Assembly: GCA_934695425.1 (NCBI GenBank) | Contig: CAKUVH010000005.1 | Coordinates: 19,878 to 83,877, forward strand | DNA length: 64,000 bases | Direction: 5' to 3' | Source: an uncultured Eubacteriales bacterium | GTDB taxonomy: Bacteria > Bacillota > Clostridia > Oscillospirales > Acutalibacteraceae | Shown: in pieces, positions 45,800 to 53,914 of the stretch | Position numbering within the stretch: position 1 is the first letter of the stretch | Layout of the letters: each line of letters starts with the position of its first letter | The notes under the pieces: model-generated | Seen by the model: the letters and a program-made list of their open reading frames with translations, nothing else | The model's database searches: none | What the model was told of the DNA's origin: nothing | Translations under genes and position numbers: made by a program

Positions 45800-46416
45800 G
45801 AATATTGAAAATACAAAGATTTCCCGTTGGAATTCTTAGAACAAATTCCTACTTGATTTCTTACAACGATAGAGGAATAATAGTTGACCCCGGAGGAATA
45901 AGCGAAAAGTTGGATGAGAATATAAAAAAATTAAACGGTATTGACTATATTATTTTAACTCATGGGCATTTTGATCATATACTGGAAGTGAAAAGGTATC
46001 AGAAATTAACAGGAGCAAAAATAGTAATCGGGGAGGATGAAAAAGATTTTCCGATGGATAATTCGCTTAATTTGTGCTCAGAATTCTACAAAAAAGGAAT
46101 TAATAATTTTTCTGCAGACATACTACTTAAAGACGGCGACACTTTGAAATTTAGTGATAAAGAAATTAAAGTTATTTTCACGCCGGGGCACACAATCGGG
46201 AGTGTATGCTATTGTTTGGATAATAATATGTTTTCGGGAGACACTTTATTTAGAGGAAAGGTAGGCAGAACCGATTTTGTAACAGGGAGCGAGAATGATA
46301 TGTTAAACTCTTTAAAAAAGCTTTATGATCTTAAAACAGATTATTCGGTTTATCCCGGCCATGGGTTAACAACGTCATTGTGCAAAGAAAAGTCATTAAA
46401 TACCGGTTTAAAATAA
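45796..46416 (+). CDS. Metallo-beta-lactamase fold hydrolase (glyoxalase II-like)
   Basis: The 206-residue cytoplasmic hydrolase has the metal box THGHFDHI, a second His in TPGHTIGSVCY, Asp in FSGDTLFRGKVGRTD and the final His in YPGHG. Family members hydrolyse thioesters such as lactoylglutathione, but the substrate in an anaerobe without glutathione is uncertain. The start is GTG 45796 inside the rel 3' end or TTG 45805; both are in frame. It is the last gene of the recJ-rel unit. Confidence 0.9.
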   Translation: MRILKIQRFPVGILRTNSYLISYNDRGIIVDPGGISEKLDENIKKLNGIDYIILTHGHFDHILEVKRYQKLTGAKIVIGEDEKDFPMDNSLNLCSEFYKKGINNFSADILLKDGDTLKFSDKEIKVIFTPGHTIGSVCYCLDNNMFSGDTLFRGKVGRTDFVTGSENDMLNSLKKLYDLKTDYSVYPGHGLTTSLCKEKSLNTGLK

Positions 46417-46470
46417 TAATTTTAGATTGTAAGATAATACAATAGTAATGTAAATTTTAAAATTTACTAT

Positions 46471-46499
46471 TTGAAGTTTGTGTATTTTTTGGTTATAAT
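46471..46499 (+). promoter_or_regulatory. Promoter of the zinc-ribbon gene
   Basis: TTGAAG (46471-46476), 17 bases, TATAAT (46494-46499). An 18-bp palindrome (46451-46468) lies just upstream. Confidence 0.65.
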
Positions 46500-46532
46500 A
46501 AATGAAAAAGAATTTTTGGGAGATGATTTGTA

Positions 46533-46946
46533 ATGGGAGTATTTGAAGATATTTTTGTTAAAGCTAAAGGTGCTGTAGACGCACTCGGAGAAAAAGCAGG
46601 TCAGTTTGTTGACGTTTCTAAACTTAATATAAAAATGGCTGAGCTTAAATCCGACTTAAAAAATGAATACGAAGCTCTCGGAAAAACTGTTTACAATTGT
46701 GAAAAAAATCATATTGACAGTGCTTCGGAAGTCACCAATGCTTCTTTGAGAATCGACAGTATCTATATGCAAATCGAGGAACTAAAAAAACAAGTTGCCA
46801 AAATGAAAAATAAAGTCTTATGCAAAGAATGCGGGAACGCAAATAATGTGAATGATTCATACTGCGGAAAATGCGGAAAAGAATTAAAAAATTCCGGTAG
46901 TGAACCTTTGGAAGAAGCAGATGATTTTTCGGAGTTTGAAAAATAA
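46533..46946 (+). CDS. Coiled-coil protein with C-terminal zinc ribbon
   Basis: The 137-residue protein has an amphipathic helical half (residues 1-95, with heptad-like MAELKSDLKNEYEALGK and MQIEELKKQVAKM) and one zinc ribbon CKECGN...YCGKCGKEL at about 98-118. It ends in an acidic tail. Similar small proteins are common in clostridia, often described only as zinc-ribbon proteins. It is monocistronic with its own promoter and terminator. Cytoplasmic; role unknown. Confidence 0.8.
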   Translation: MGVFEDIFVKAKGAVDALGEKAGQFVDVSKLNIKMAELKSDLKNEYEALGKTVYNCEKNHIDSASEVTNASLRIDSIYMQIEELKKQVAKMKNKVLCKECGNANNVNDSYCGKCGKELKNSGSEPLEEADDFSEFEK

Positions 46947-46957
46947 TAATCGCGAAG

Positions 46958-46992
46958 AGAAGAAAGCTGGGTAGGGGCTTTCTTCTTGTTTG
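46958..46992 (+). terminator. Terminator after the zinc-ribbon gene
   Basis: AGAAGAAAGC (46958-46967) pairs with GCTTTCTTCT (46977-46986), then TGTTTGTGTT. Confidence 0.65.
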
Positions 46993-47001
46993 TGTTAGGA
47001 A

Positions 47002-47850
47002 GTGATTAATATTATTAGAAAAATTATAAGAATATTAGCGTTCATAGTCTTTATTGTCAGCTTATGGATGATAGTAAAAATAGTAGTAATAGATTATTAC
47101 AAAGAAAGCAAATTAGCGGAAGAAGCTCAGCAAATTTATTATGACAATGATGATGATAACGAGGAGCCGTCCCAAGAAGAAAGATTTTCTGACCTTATAA
47201 AAATAAACCCGGATATAAAAGCTTGGATAAATATAAGCAATACCCGCGTAGATTATCCGGTTGTGCAATCGCCTGAAGATGATCGAAATTATTACTTAAC
47301 GCATAATTATAAAAAAGAATATTCTAAGTACGGAAGTATATTTATAGATTCGGTTTGCACAGCGGGGACTGATTCCAAAAATGTAATTTTGCACGGTCAT
47401 CATATGAGAAACGGCGAAATGTTTGCTAATATTTTGAAATTTGGCGAAGTGGATTTTTGCAAAGAAAATCCGATTATAAATTTTGATACATTAAATGAAA
47501 CAAGAAAATACAAAGTTATTTCTATTTTTAAAACCAACACTTTGCCTGAGCAAGGAGAAATTTTTAATTATCAAATTTCTTCTTTTGGAAAAGGAAAGTT
47601 CATGGAGTTTGTTAAGAATGTAAAAAAGAGGTCGCTCATATCTTTCCCGGTGGATGTTCAAGAAGACGACCAACTTATCACATTGTCTACGTGTTCATAT
47701 GAGTTTAAAGATTTTAGAACGGTTGTTGTTGCAAGAAAAGTTCGCAAAGAAGAAAGCGATTATGTAGACGTTAGCAATATTAAAGAAGCTCCTAATCCGC
47801 TGTGGCCCGATTGTTGGTATAAAAAGCACGGAGGAACCCCGCCCTCTTGA
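47002..47850 (+). CDS. srtB: Class B sortase
   Basis: This membrane-anchored transpeptidase has 282 residues: one N-terminal membrane helix (ILAFIVFIVSLWMIVKIVVI), an acidic spacer, then the sortase fold. Catalytic residues are visible: His in ILHGHHMRNGEMF (about residue 134), Cys in LSTCSYEF (about 231) and Arg in RTVVVARKVR (about 245). Spacing and DYPVVQ fit class B. No protein with a recognisable sorting signal is encoded in the window. The GTG start sits tightly on AGGAA, so the exact start is uncertain. Confidence 0.92.
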   Translation: MINIIRKIIRILAFIVFIVSLWMIVKIVVIDYYKESKLAEEAQQIYYDNDDDNEEPSQEERFSDLIKINPDIKAWINISNTRVDYPVVQSPEDDRNYYLTHNYKKEYSKYGSIFIDSVCTAGTDSKNVILHGHHMRNGEMFANILKFGEVDFCKENPIINFDTLNETRKYKVISIFKTNTLPEQGEIFNYQISSFGKGKFMEFVKNVKKRSLISFPVDVQEDDQLITLSTCSYEFKDFRTVVVARKVRKEESDYVDVSNIKEAPNPLWPDCWYKKHGGTPPS

Positions 47851-47855
47851 TTGTG

Positions 47856-47883
47856 TTGACTTATTGTTAAAAAATGATATAAT
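47856..47883 (+). promoter_or_regulatory. Promoter of def
   Basis: TTGACT (47856-47861), 16 bases, TATAAT (47878-47883). Confidence 0.7.
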
Positions 47884-47917
47884 TAAAATATAAAAGGTCT
47901 ATTCAGGAGTTGATAAT

Positions 47918-48355
47918 ATGGCGATAAGAAATATACTAATGGAAGGCGACCCTATTCTTTACAAAAAGTGTAGAGTGGTAGAAAAATTTGATGAGCGCCT
48001 TTCTTTATTGATAGATGATATGATAGAAACCATGAAACACGCAGGCGGTGTAGGTCTTGCCGCTCCACAAGTCGGGATTTTAAAAAGAGTTGTAGTTATT
48101 GATGTGGGCGACGGAATTATAGAGCTTGTTAATCCTGAAATAGTGAACAAAAGCGGAGAACAACGCGAAGAAGAAGGATGCTTATCTTGCCCGGGTCAAT
48201 ATGGAACTACCATAAGACCGATGTTTGTGACTGTTAAAGCAAAAAACAGAAACGGCGAAGATGTGCAGTTATCGGGCAAATCTTTAAAAGCAAGAGCGTT
48301 TTGCCACGAAATTGACCATTTGGACGGAATACTATTTAAATCGCGTTTAGTTTAA
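47918..48355 (+). CDS. def: Peptide deformylase
   Basis: The enzyme removes the formyl group from nascent proteins. The 145-residue protein has all three metal-site motifs: GVGLAAPQVG (about 44-53), EEGCLSCPG (about 86-94; Cys ligand) and HEIDHLDG (about 130-137; two His ligands and the catalytic Glu). It is compact like the short clostridial enzymes. It has its own promoter; methionyl-tRNA formyltransferase is not adjacent. Confidence 0.95.
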   Translation: MAIRNILMEGDPILYKKCRVVEKFDERLSLLIDDMIETMKHAGGVGLAAPQVGILKRVVVIDVGDGIIELVNPEIVNKSGEQREEEGCLSCPGQYGTTIRPMFVTVKAKNRNGEDVQLSGKSLKARAFCHEIDHLDGILFKSRLV

Positions 48356-48381
48356 TCGATTGAATTTAAATTAATATTTTG

Positions 48382-48425
48382 AAATGTTTTTCATCTTTAT
48401 TAGGTTGAAAAACATTTTTTGTTTT
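48382..48425 (+). terminator. Terminator after def
   Basis: AAATGTTTTTCA pairs with TGAAAAACATTT, followed by TTTGTTTTT. Confidence 0.8.
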
Positions 48426-48515
48426 TAAGAGCATAAAATCATTTTGAGTAAAGCATAGACTTACAGTTAAAATGATGATATAGTAGCCTTGTGTTAAAAA
48501 GAAAGGGGAAAATAT

Positions 48516-50390
48516 ATGAACAAAAAGCTTAAAAATTTAATGGCTTGCGGTCTATTGATTTCTATGGTGGGCGGAATGTCTGCGCAAGCCTATGAGGATT
48601 ATGGTTTTTTTCACTTTTACAGCGATAGCGAAGTAAAGGATATTAACAGAGAATATAATGAAAAATTCGAAAATTTGGAAAACGATATTTCTAAGCTTGA
48701 CAATTTAGTTAACAGAAATAAATTGGATAACAATCTGCGAGAAGTTAAAAAACAGTCCAAAAATAGTTTTGTTTTTAATAGATTTAAATATGGCAATTAT
48801 GTTAACTGCATTGAAAGCTTAGAAGATATCAGACATATGCTTAACAGATTATTGAAACAAGAAGAGGTAGAAAAGAAAAAAGATAAAGAAAAATACGAAC
48901 AAGAAATAAGAAAAAAAGCGGAGGAAACCAAAGACTTTCAAGATAATTGTTTGAAAGATATTCAGTCGGATTTCATAAAATCAATAAATTCATCTATGAA
49001 TCAAATTGCAATGTGCGCAGAAGATTTTTCAGATGTTGATGCATTCTCTTCGAGCATCAGTTCCCTTCAAGAGTTGAAAGAGAAAATCATCAAGGAAATC
49101 GAAAATATAAAATTAAAAGACAGCGATAGAAATGATAACACTAAAATATTTAAAAAAAATCTGGAATCGATTACCATGTCTGTCAAAAATAGCGTAGAAA
49201 GATTTGCAGTAAAATCAAACAATTTACTGAATGAAATGATAAAAGTAAAAAAAGATTTGGAACAGCAAGTAATTGATGAAGCCCGAGGAAACATATACAT
49301 TCAACTTTCTGAAATAAAGAAGCAAATAAATGACGACTTCAATATTGATAATTTTAAAGAAATGGATAAAAATCAAAAAAGCACGGTAAATAAATTTAAA
49401 AGCGAATTGCTGGATTTAGTTGATAAGCTTGAAAGAGAATCTGAAATTATGAATTCCATGGATGGAAAGCTAAATGTAGAAAAAGGATATAAACTTTTGA
49501 AAAGCAGACACAATAGATATCTCAGCCGCAAAAAGGCTATCATTGATGTTATAATGAAAGAAAAAGCTAAAGAAAAATTTATTGAAGATATTCATAATCC
49601 ACGCAAAGTGATTGAACTTTTAAGGGAAAAGAAGATAGGCATAAAAGACGTTGTTGGCGGTAATGATGAAATTATCGAGAAAATCAACGATCTAATAGGT
49701 AAACAAGAAAGATGCATGAAAACAAATAAAGGAGTTCCGTCAAAAGGAATGATTCTTTACGGAGATCCCGGAACCGGAAAAACCAGTTTGGTTAAAGCCA
49801 TGGCAGCGTATCACAATTTGGATTTAGTAACTCTTAAAAGAAAATGCGAAGATACCGATAAAGCCGAAGAGGAGATCAGAGCAAGATTTAACGAGGCAAG
49901 AACCTTAACGCACGGCGGAAAAGACATTGTAATTTTATTAATAGACGAAATAGACGCTGTAGGTCCGAAGAGAATTTTGTCCAGTGAAAGCAAAGACACA
50001 GTGGCGCTTCTTGCGGAAATCGATTCTCTTAAACCAAGTGATGGAATAGTAGTACTTGCTACAACAAATTATCTTGAAAAAGTTGACCCTGCTGTAAAAA
50101 GGTCGGGAAGATTAGAAGATAAATGCGAAATTTCAGTCCCGAACGAACAAGGAATAAAAGAAATAGTTTCAATATGTTTATTAGGATATAAGTTGGAAGA
50201 GGGAGTTGATGTAAAATCTTTCAGCGAAGACCTCGTGAGTGATTTCCGTGGAATGACAGGTGCTGATATTAAACGAATTATTGAGTGTGCCGCTCAGAAC
50301 AAACTCGAAAAAGCCGACGCTAAACAATTTAAAGATATAGTAATAAGCAAAGAAGATATAAGAGAGGCCATCAAACAAAAGAAAGGTTAA
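48516..50390 (+). CDS. AAA+ ATPase with a signal peptide
   Basis: The 624-residue protein begins with a clear Sec signal (MNKKLKNLMACGLLISMVGG, cut after SAQA). Residues about 35-360 are highly charged helices, probably long coiled coils. The end (about 370-610) is an FtsH/proteasomal-type AAA+ module: Walker A GDPGTGKTS at about 411-419, Walker B ILLIDEIDAVG, sensor VVLATTNYLEKVD and the Arg-finger segment RSGRLEDKCEI. There is no protease domain. ATP is normally absent outside the cytoplasm, so export is surprising; delivery into a host cell or retention by an uncleaved leader are both possible. Confidence 0.85.
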   Translation: MNKKLKNLMACGLLISMVGGMSAQAYEDYGFFHFYSDSEVKDINREYNEKFENLENDISKLDNLVNRNKLDNNLREVKKQSKNSFVFNRFKYGNYVNCIESLEDIRHMLNRLLKQEEVEKKKDKEKYEQEIRKKAEETKDFQDNCLKDIQSDFIKSINSSMNQIAMCAEDFSDVDAFSSSISSLQELKEKIIKEIENIKLKDSDRNDNTKIFKKNLESITMSVKNSVERFAVKSNNLLNEMIKVKKDLEQQVIDEARGNIYIQLSEIKKQINDDFNIDNFKEMDKNQKSTVNKFKSELLDLVDKLERESEIMNSMDGKLNVEKGYKLLKSRHNRYLSRKKAIIDVIMKEKAKEKFIEDIHNPRKVIELLREKKIGIKDVVGGNDEIIEKINDLIGKQERCMKTNKGVPSKGMILYGDPGTGKTSLVKAMAAYHNLDLVTLKRKCEDTDKAEEEIRARFNEARTLTHGGKDIVILLIDEIDAVGPKRILSSESKDTVALLAEIDSLKPSDGIVVLATTNYLEKVDPAVKRSGRLEDKCEISVPNEQGIKEIVSICLLGYKLEEGVDVKSFSEDLVSDFRGMTGADIKRIIECAAQNKLEKADAKQFKDIVISKEDIREAIKQKKG

Positions 50391-50411
50391 TTTAACCCTT
50401 TACGAAAATAG

Positions 50412-50446
50412 AAAACAATCATCGTGGAATTTGCGGTGGTTGTTTT
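50412..50446 (+). terminator. Terminator after the exported AAA+ gene
   Basis: AAAACAATCATCG pairs with CGGTGGTTGTTTT through several wobbles, ending in TTCTT. Confidence 0.65.
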
Positions 50447-50455
50447 TCTTGTAAT

Positions 50456-50484
50456 TTGAATTCTGAGTTTAATTTTGTTATAAT
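50456..50484 (+). promoter_or_regulatory. Promoter of rdgB
   Basis: TTGAAT (50456-50461), 17 bases, TATAAT (50479-50484). Confidence 0.7.
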
Positions 50485-50517
50485 TTAAACACAAATTTAA
50501 AAGAGGAGTTTTTAATA

Positions 50518-51108
50518 ATGACCAAGACTATAGTAGTAGCTTCGGGCAACGAAGGAAAAATAATTCAAATAAAAGAAACTCTTGCGGAACTTGATATAGA
50601 AGTAAAGAGCATGAAAGAATTTAATATAGAAGAACCAATTGAAAATGGTAAATCATATTCCGAGAACGCTTTAATAAAAGCTCGAAATGTTTTCCGGCAC
50701 TGTAATCTTCCTACTTTAGCGGATGATTCCGGATTTGAGTTGGAAGAATTAAATAAATTTCCCGGACTTGTCTCAGGTCGGTTTGCCGATGCGTGCGGAG
50801 GTTACAAAAACTCTTTTGAAATACTGGAAAAATGTATTACCGAAAACAGAAATGCTAAATTTTGTACATCAATGGCATTTGTTTTTGAAAAAGACGGTCA
50901 GGTAGTAGAAAAAATATTTGACGGGAATATAGAAGGAGAATTTATTTATCCGCCCAGAGGAATCAAAGGGTTCGGATACTGCCCTTGTTTTAAGCCGGAT
51001 GGGTATAACGAAACATTTGCCGAAATGGACGATGAACTTCGTGAAAGTATTAATCACCGAGCCGTGGCACTAAAAAAGTTTTCAGAATTTTTTAAAAATA
51101 ATTTTTAA
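50518..51108 (+). CDS. rdgB: XTP/dITP diphosphatase (RdgB/HAM1 family)
   Basis: This house-cleaning enzyme hydrolyses non-canonical purine triphosphates. The 196 residues include VVASGNEGKIIQIKETL at the start, TLADDSGFELEEL (metal site), FPGLVSGRFA, the substrate segment GIKGFGYCPCFKPDGY and the C-terminal SINHRAVALKKF. The usual GYDPxF is GYCPCF here, a mild substitution of the Asp by Cys. It is followed 12 bases later by the ABC-F gene, so the two are co-transcribed. Confidence 0.93.
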   Translation: MTKTIVVASGNEGKIIQIKETLAELDIEVKSMKEFNIEEPIENGKSYSENALIKARNVFRHCNLPTLADDSGFELEELNKFPGLVSGRFADACGGYKNSFEILEKCITENRNAKFCTSMAFVFEKDGQVVEKIFDGNIEGEFIYPPRGIKGFGYCPCFKPDGYNETFAEMDDELRESINHRAVALKKFSEFFKNNF

Positions 51109-51120
51109 CAGGAGATTGAA

Positions 51121-52662
51121 ATGGGACTTTTAGAAGCTATAAACATTTCTCATTCTTTTGGCGATAAAATCCTATATAAAAATGCTTCTTTTGAGCTTTT
51201 TAAAGGCGAACATATGGGAATAGTAGGGGAGAACGGAGCCGGAAAAACAACTTTGCTTGATTCTCTTTCCGGAAAAATCATTCCGGACGTAGGAGAAATA
51301 CGTGTTCAAAAAGGAATAAAATTAGGATATTTGGATCAGCACGCCAAAATTAATACGGACATCAGCATATTTGAATATTTAAAAACTGCATTTAATGATT
51401 TGTATGAAATTGATGATAAATTAAAAAAAATTTACGAAAATATGGCCGAAGACAGCAGTGAAGAAGTCCTAAATAAAGCCTCGGACTATCAAAGTTTGCT
51501 TGTTAATCGAGGTTTCTATGAAATAGAAAGCAATATATTGAAAGTAGCGGATGGCCTGGGAATAAATTCTTTCGGCATGGATTCTAAACTTAAAAATTTA
51601 AGTGGCGGTCAGCGCGCAAAAGTTATTTTGGCAAAGTTACTTCTGGAAAATCCCGATGTTTTGTTACTCGACGAGCCGACTAACTTCTTGGATACAAATC
51701 ATATAATTTGGCTCACGGATTACCTAAAAAATTTTAAAAATGCATTTGTTGTTATATCTCATGACTTTGAATTTTTAGATAAGATAACTAATTGCATATG
51801 TAATATCGAGTTCAATAATATAAAGAAATATTCCGGGAATTTTTCTAAATTCATTAAAAATAAAGAAATGAATAAAATCAGTTATGAGCGTGAATTTAAA
51901 GCTCAACAAAAAGAAATAAACAAATTGGAAACTTATATTCAAAAAAATAAAGTAAGAGCTTCAACCGCAAAACAAGCCAAGAGCCGTCAAAAAGTCCTTG
52001 ATAAAATGGATAGACTTTCAGCTCCGAAAGATTTAGAAAAACCTCATTTTGCTTTTAAATCTATGCCTATAAGCTCGGGAAAAGCAATGATAATTAAAAA
52101 TTTGGAAGTGGGATACAATAACAAACCCATACTTCCAAAAATAAATCTGGAAATTTTAAACGGCGAGAAAATAGCCATTGTCGGATTTAATGGTATAGGA
52201 AAGTCAACTTTGCTGAAAACTTTATTAGGTATAATTCCTCCGGTAAAAGGCTATTCGTGGACATTTGATACCACTCATGTGGGATATTTTGAGCAGGAGC
52301 TCATATGGGAAGATAATAATTTAAGTCCGCTTGAAATTATTCGAGATAAATTTCCAAAATTATCCCAAAAAGACGCAAGAAGTTACCTAGCCAAATGTGC
52401 AATAAGCAGCAAGGAAGTTCTTGAACCGATTAAATTGCTTAGCGGTGGCGAGCAAGCAAAAGTTAAATTATGCATATTAATGCTCACAAATTCTAATTTT
52501 CTTATGTTGGATGAACCTACCAATCATTTGGACGTCCTAGCGAAAGATGCATTAAAAGAGCAGCTTAAATCGTGGGAAGGAACTTTGATTTTGGTTTCGC
52601 ATGACAAGCAATTTTATAGTGATATTTGTAAAAAAGTTATAGACATTGAAAAAATTATATGA
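51121..52662 (+). CDS. ABC-F family ATPase
   Basis: The 513-residue soluble protein has two ABC modules and no membrane segment: GENGAGKTTLLD with LSGGQRAKVILAKLL and LLLDEPTNFLD; then GFNGIGKSTLLK with LSGGEQAKVKLCILM and LMLDEPTNHLD. A basic linker helix (about 255-300, NKLETYIQKNKVRASTAKQ) matches the P-site tRNA-interaction motif. ABC-F proteins act on the ribosome, in translation control or antibiotic protection. The exact subgroup cannot be set from the sequence alone. Confidence 0.93.
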   Translation: MGLLEAINISHSFGDKILYKNASFELFKGEHMGIVGENGAGKTTLLDSLSGKIIPDVGEIRVQKGIKLGYLDQHAKINTDISIFEYLKTAFNDLYEIDDKLKKIYENMAEDSSEEVLNKASDYQSLLVNRGFYEIESNILKVADGLGINSFGMDSKLKNLSGGQRAKVILAKLLLENPDVLLLDEPTNFLDTNHIIWLTDYLKNFKNAFVVISHDFEFLDKITNCICNIEFNNIKKYSGNFSKFIKNKEMNKISYEREFKAQQKEINKLETYIQKNKVRASTAKQAKSRQKVLDKMDRLSAPKDLEKPHFAFKSMPISSGKAMIIKNLEVGYNNKPILPKINLEILNGEKIAIVGFNGIGKSTLLKTLLGIIPPVKGYSWTFDTTHVGYFEQELIWEDNNLSPLEIIRDKFPKLSQKDARSYLAKCAISSKEVLEPIKLLSGGEQAKVKLCILMLTNSNFLMLDEPTNHLDVLAKDALKEQLKSWEGTLILVSHDKQFYSDICKKVIDIEKII

Positions 52663-52680
52663 TTACTATGGGGAGGCGCC

Positions 52681-53385
52681 ATGGAAAATATAAATGCCGA
52701 TTTGGAACAATTCATAGAAAATAAATTATTTGCCATGAAGGATGATAAATACCGTGAGTTTACCTCCAAGCTGATTCCTACTGTGGAAAAATCACGCATA
52801 ATAGGCGTTAGAACTCCTGAACTTAGAAAATTAGCCAAGGAAATTTTTAAAGAAAAAGATTATAAAAATTTTTTAGACTGTTTGCCTCATAAATACTACG
52901 AAGAAAATAATTTACACGGATTTATAATTGAAAATATCAAAGATTACAACCTGGTGATTTATTATCTGGAGAAATTTTTCCCATATATAGATAATTGGTC
53001 TACCTGTGATTTAATAAGTCCTAAAATCTTCAAAAAATATCTCCCGGAATTAATTTGTAAAATAAAAGAGTGGATAAGTAGTGGCAAAGTTTATTCAGTA
53101 AGATTCGGAATAGAAATGCTTATGACTCATTATCTTGGTGATAATTTTTTGCCGGAATATTTAAATTTGGTTGCGGATATAAAATCCGATGAGTACTACA
53201 TCAATATGATGATTGCATGGTATTTTGCAACAGCTCTTGCCAAGCAGTATGATTTTGTTGTCAAATACATAGAAAATAAAAAACTTGATACATGGGTTCA
53301 CAACAAGTCTATTCAAAAAGCCGTAGAAAGCAAAAGAATTTCACCGGACAAGAAAAAATATTTGAAAACTTTAAAAATCAAATGA
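52681..53385 (+). CDS. DNA alkylation repair protein (AlkD-like HEAT repeat)
   Basis: The 234-residue all-helical protein has the AlkD opening IIGVRTPELRKLAKEIFKE, HKYYEENNLHGFIIE, the DNWSTCDLISPKIFKKYL segment and the end WVHNKSIQKAVESKRISP. Family members are HEAT-repeat glycosylases that excise 3-methyl- or 7-methyl-purines, though many clostridial members are untested. It is 18 bases after the ABC-F gene, with its own GGGAGG ribosome site. Confidence 0.9.
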   Translation: MENINADLEQFIENKLFAMKDDKYREFTSKLIPTVEKSRIIGVRTPELRKLAKEIFKEKDYKNFLDCLPHKYYEENNLHGFIIENIKDYNLVIYYLEKFFPYIDNWSTCDLISPKIFKKYLPELICKIKEWISSGKVYSVRFGIEMLMTHYLGDNFLPEYLNLVADIKSDEYYINMMIAWYFATALAKQYDFVVKYIENKKLDTWVHNKSIQKAVESKRISPDKKKYLKTLKIK

Positions 53386-53462
53386 AATTTATCATGATAT
53401 TTGGTATAATTAAGTCGGGCGTTAGGATGCTCAATTTTTAAATTTTATCGGAGAGATGTTTA

Positions 53463-53696
53463 ATGACAGAATCAGTAAATGAACTAAAAAGAATGCTTGA
53501 AGAGGATAACGAAGAAAAGAAGATGATAAGCCCGCAAAAGTGGGCGGGGTTCGTCGAAAGTACTATAGTTAATTTTTTTGATCAATATAAAATCGAAAAG
53601 CTTTCTATTGAAGATGGCAATGGAAATAAAGCCAAACTTTCCAGAACTAAAGATAATGGAATCAAAATTGAATATCGTTCTACAGTTATGATGTAG
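53463..53696 (+). CDS. Small acidic protein of unknown function
   Basis: The 77-residue protein begins with an acidic helix (MTESVNELKRMLEEDNEEKK) and has a compact second half with FVESTIVNFFDQYKIEKLSI and a beta-like GNGNKAKLSRTKDNG. A ribosome site (GGAGAG) precedes the ATG and a perfect terminator follows, so it is a real unit. It has no known motif, signal peptide or membrane segment. Confidence 0.65.
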   Translation: MTESVNELKRMLEEDNEEKKMISPQKWAGFVESTIVNFFDQYKIEKLSIEDGNGNKAKLSRTKDNGIKIEYRSTVMM

Positions 53697-53699
53697 TTG

Positions 53700-53733
53700 A
53701 AAAATCTCGTTAATATTTCTTAACGAGATTTTT
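53700..53733 (+). terminator. Strong terminator after the small acidic gene
   Basis: Perfect 14-bp arms AAAAATCTCGTTAA and TTAACGAGATTTTT around TATTTC. Confidence 0.9.
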
Positions 53734-53767
53734 ATAATAAAATATATAAATATTATATAAAAAAATC

Positions 53768-53795
53768 TTGACAAATATTATTTTAAGTATATAAT
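53768..53795 (+). promoter_or_regulatory. Consensus promoter of the 711-residue unknown protein
   Basis: TTGACA (53768-53773), 16 bases, TATAAT (53790-53795): both boxes are exact consensus. A leader of about 110 bases follows, containing the perfect hairpin AAATTACT-TAGC-AGTAATTT (53863-53882) 32 bases before the start codon. Confidence 0.75.
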
Positions 53796-53914
53796 ATATC
53801 TATATTTGTCGATTTCTTTTAGGAAAATGGTTTGAGATCACAAATTAATTCTAATATGGCATAAATTACTTAGCAGTAATTTAATGTATATAAAAAATAA
53901 AGGAGAGATGAGAA

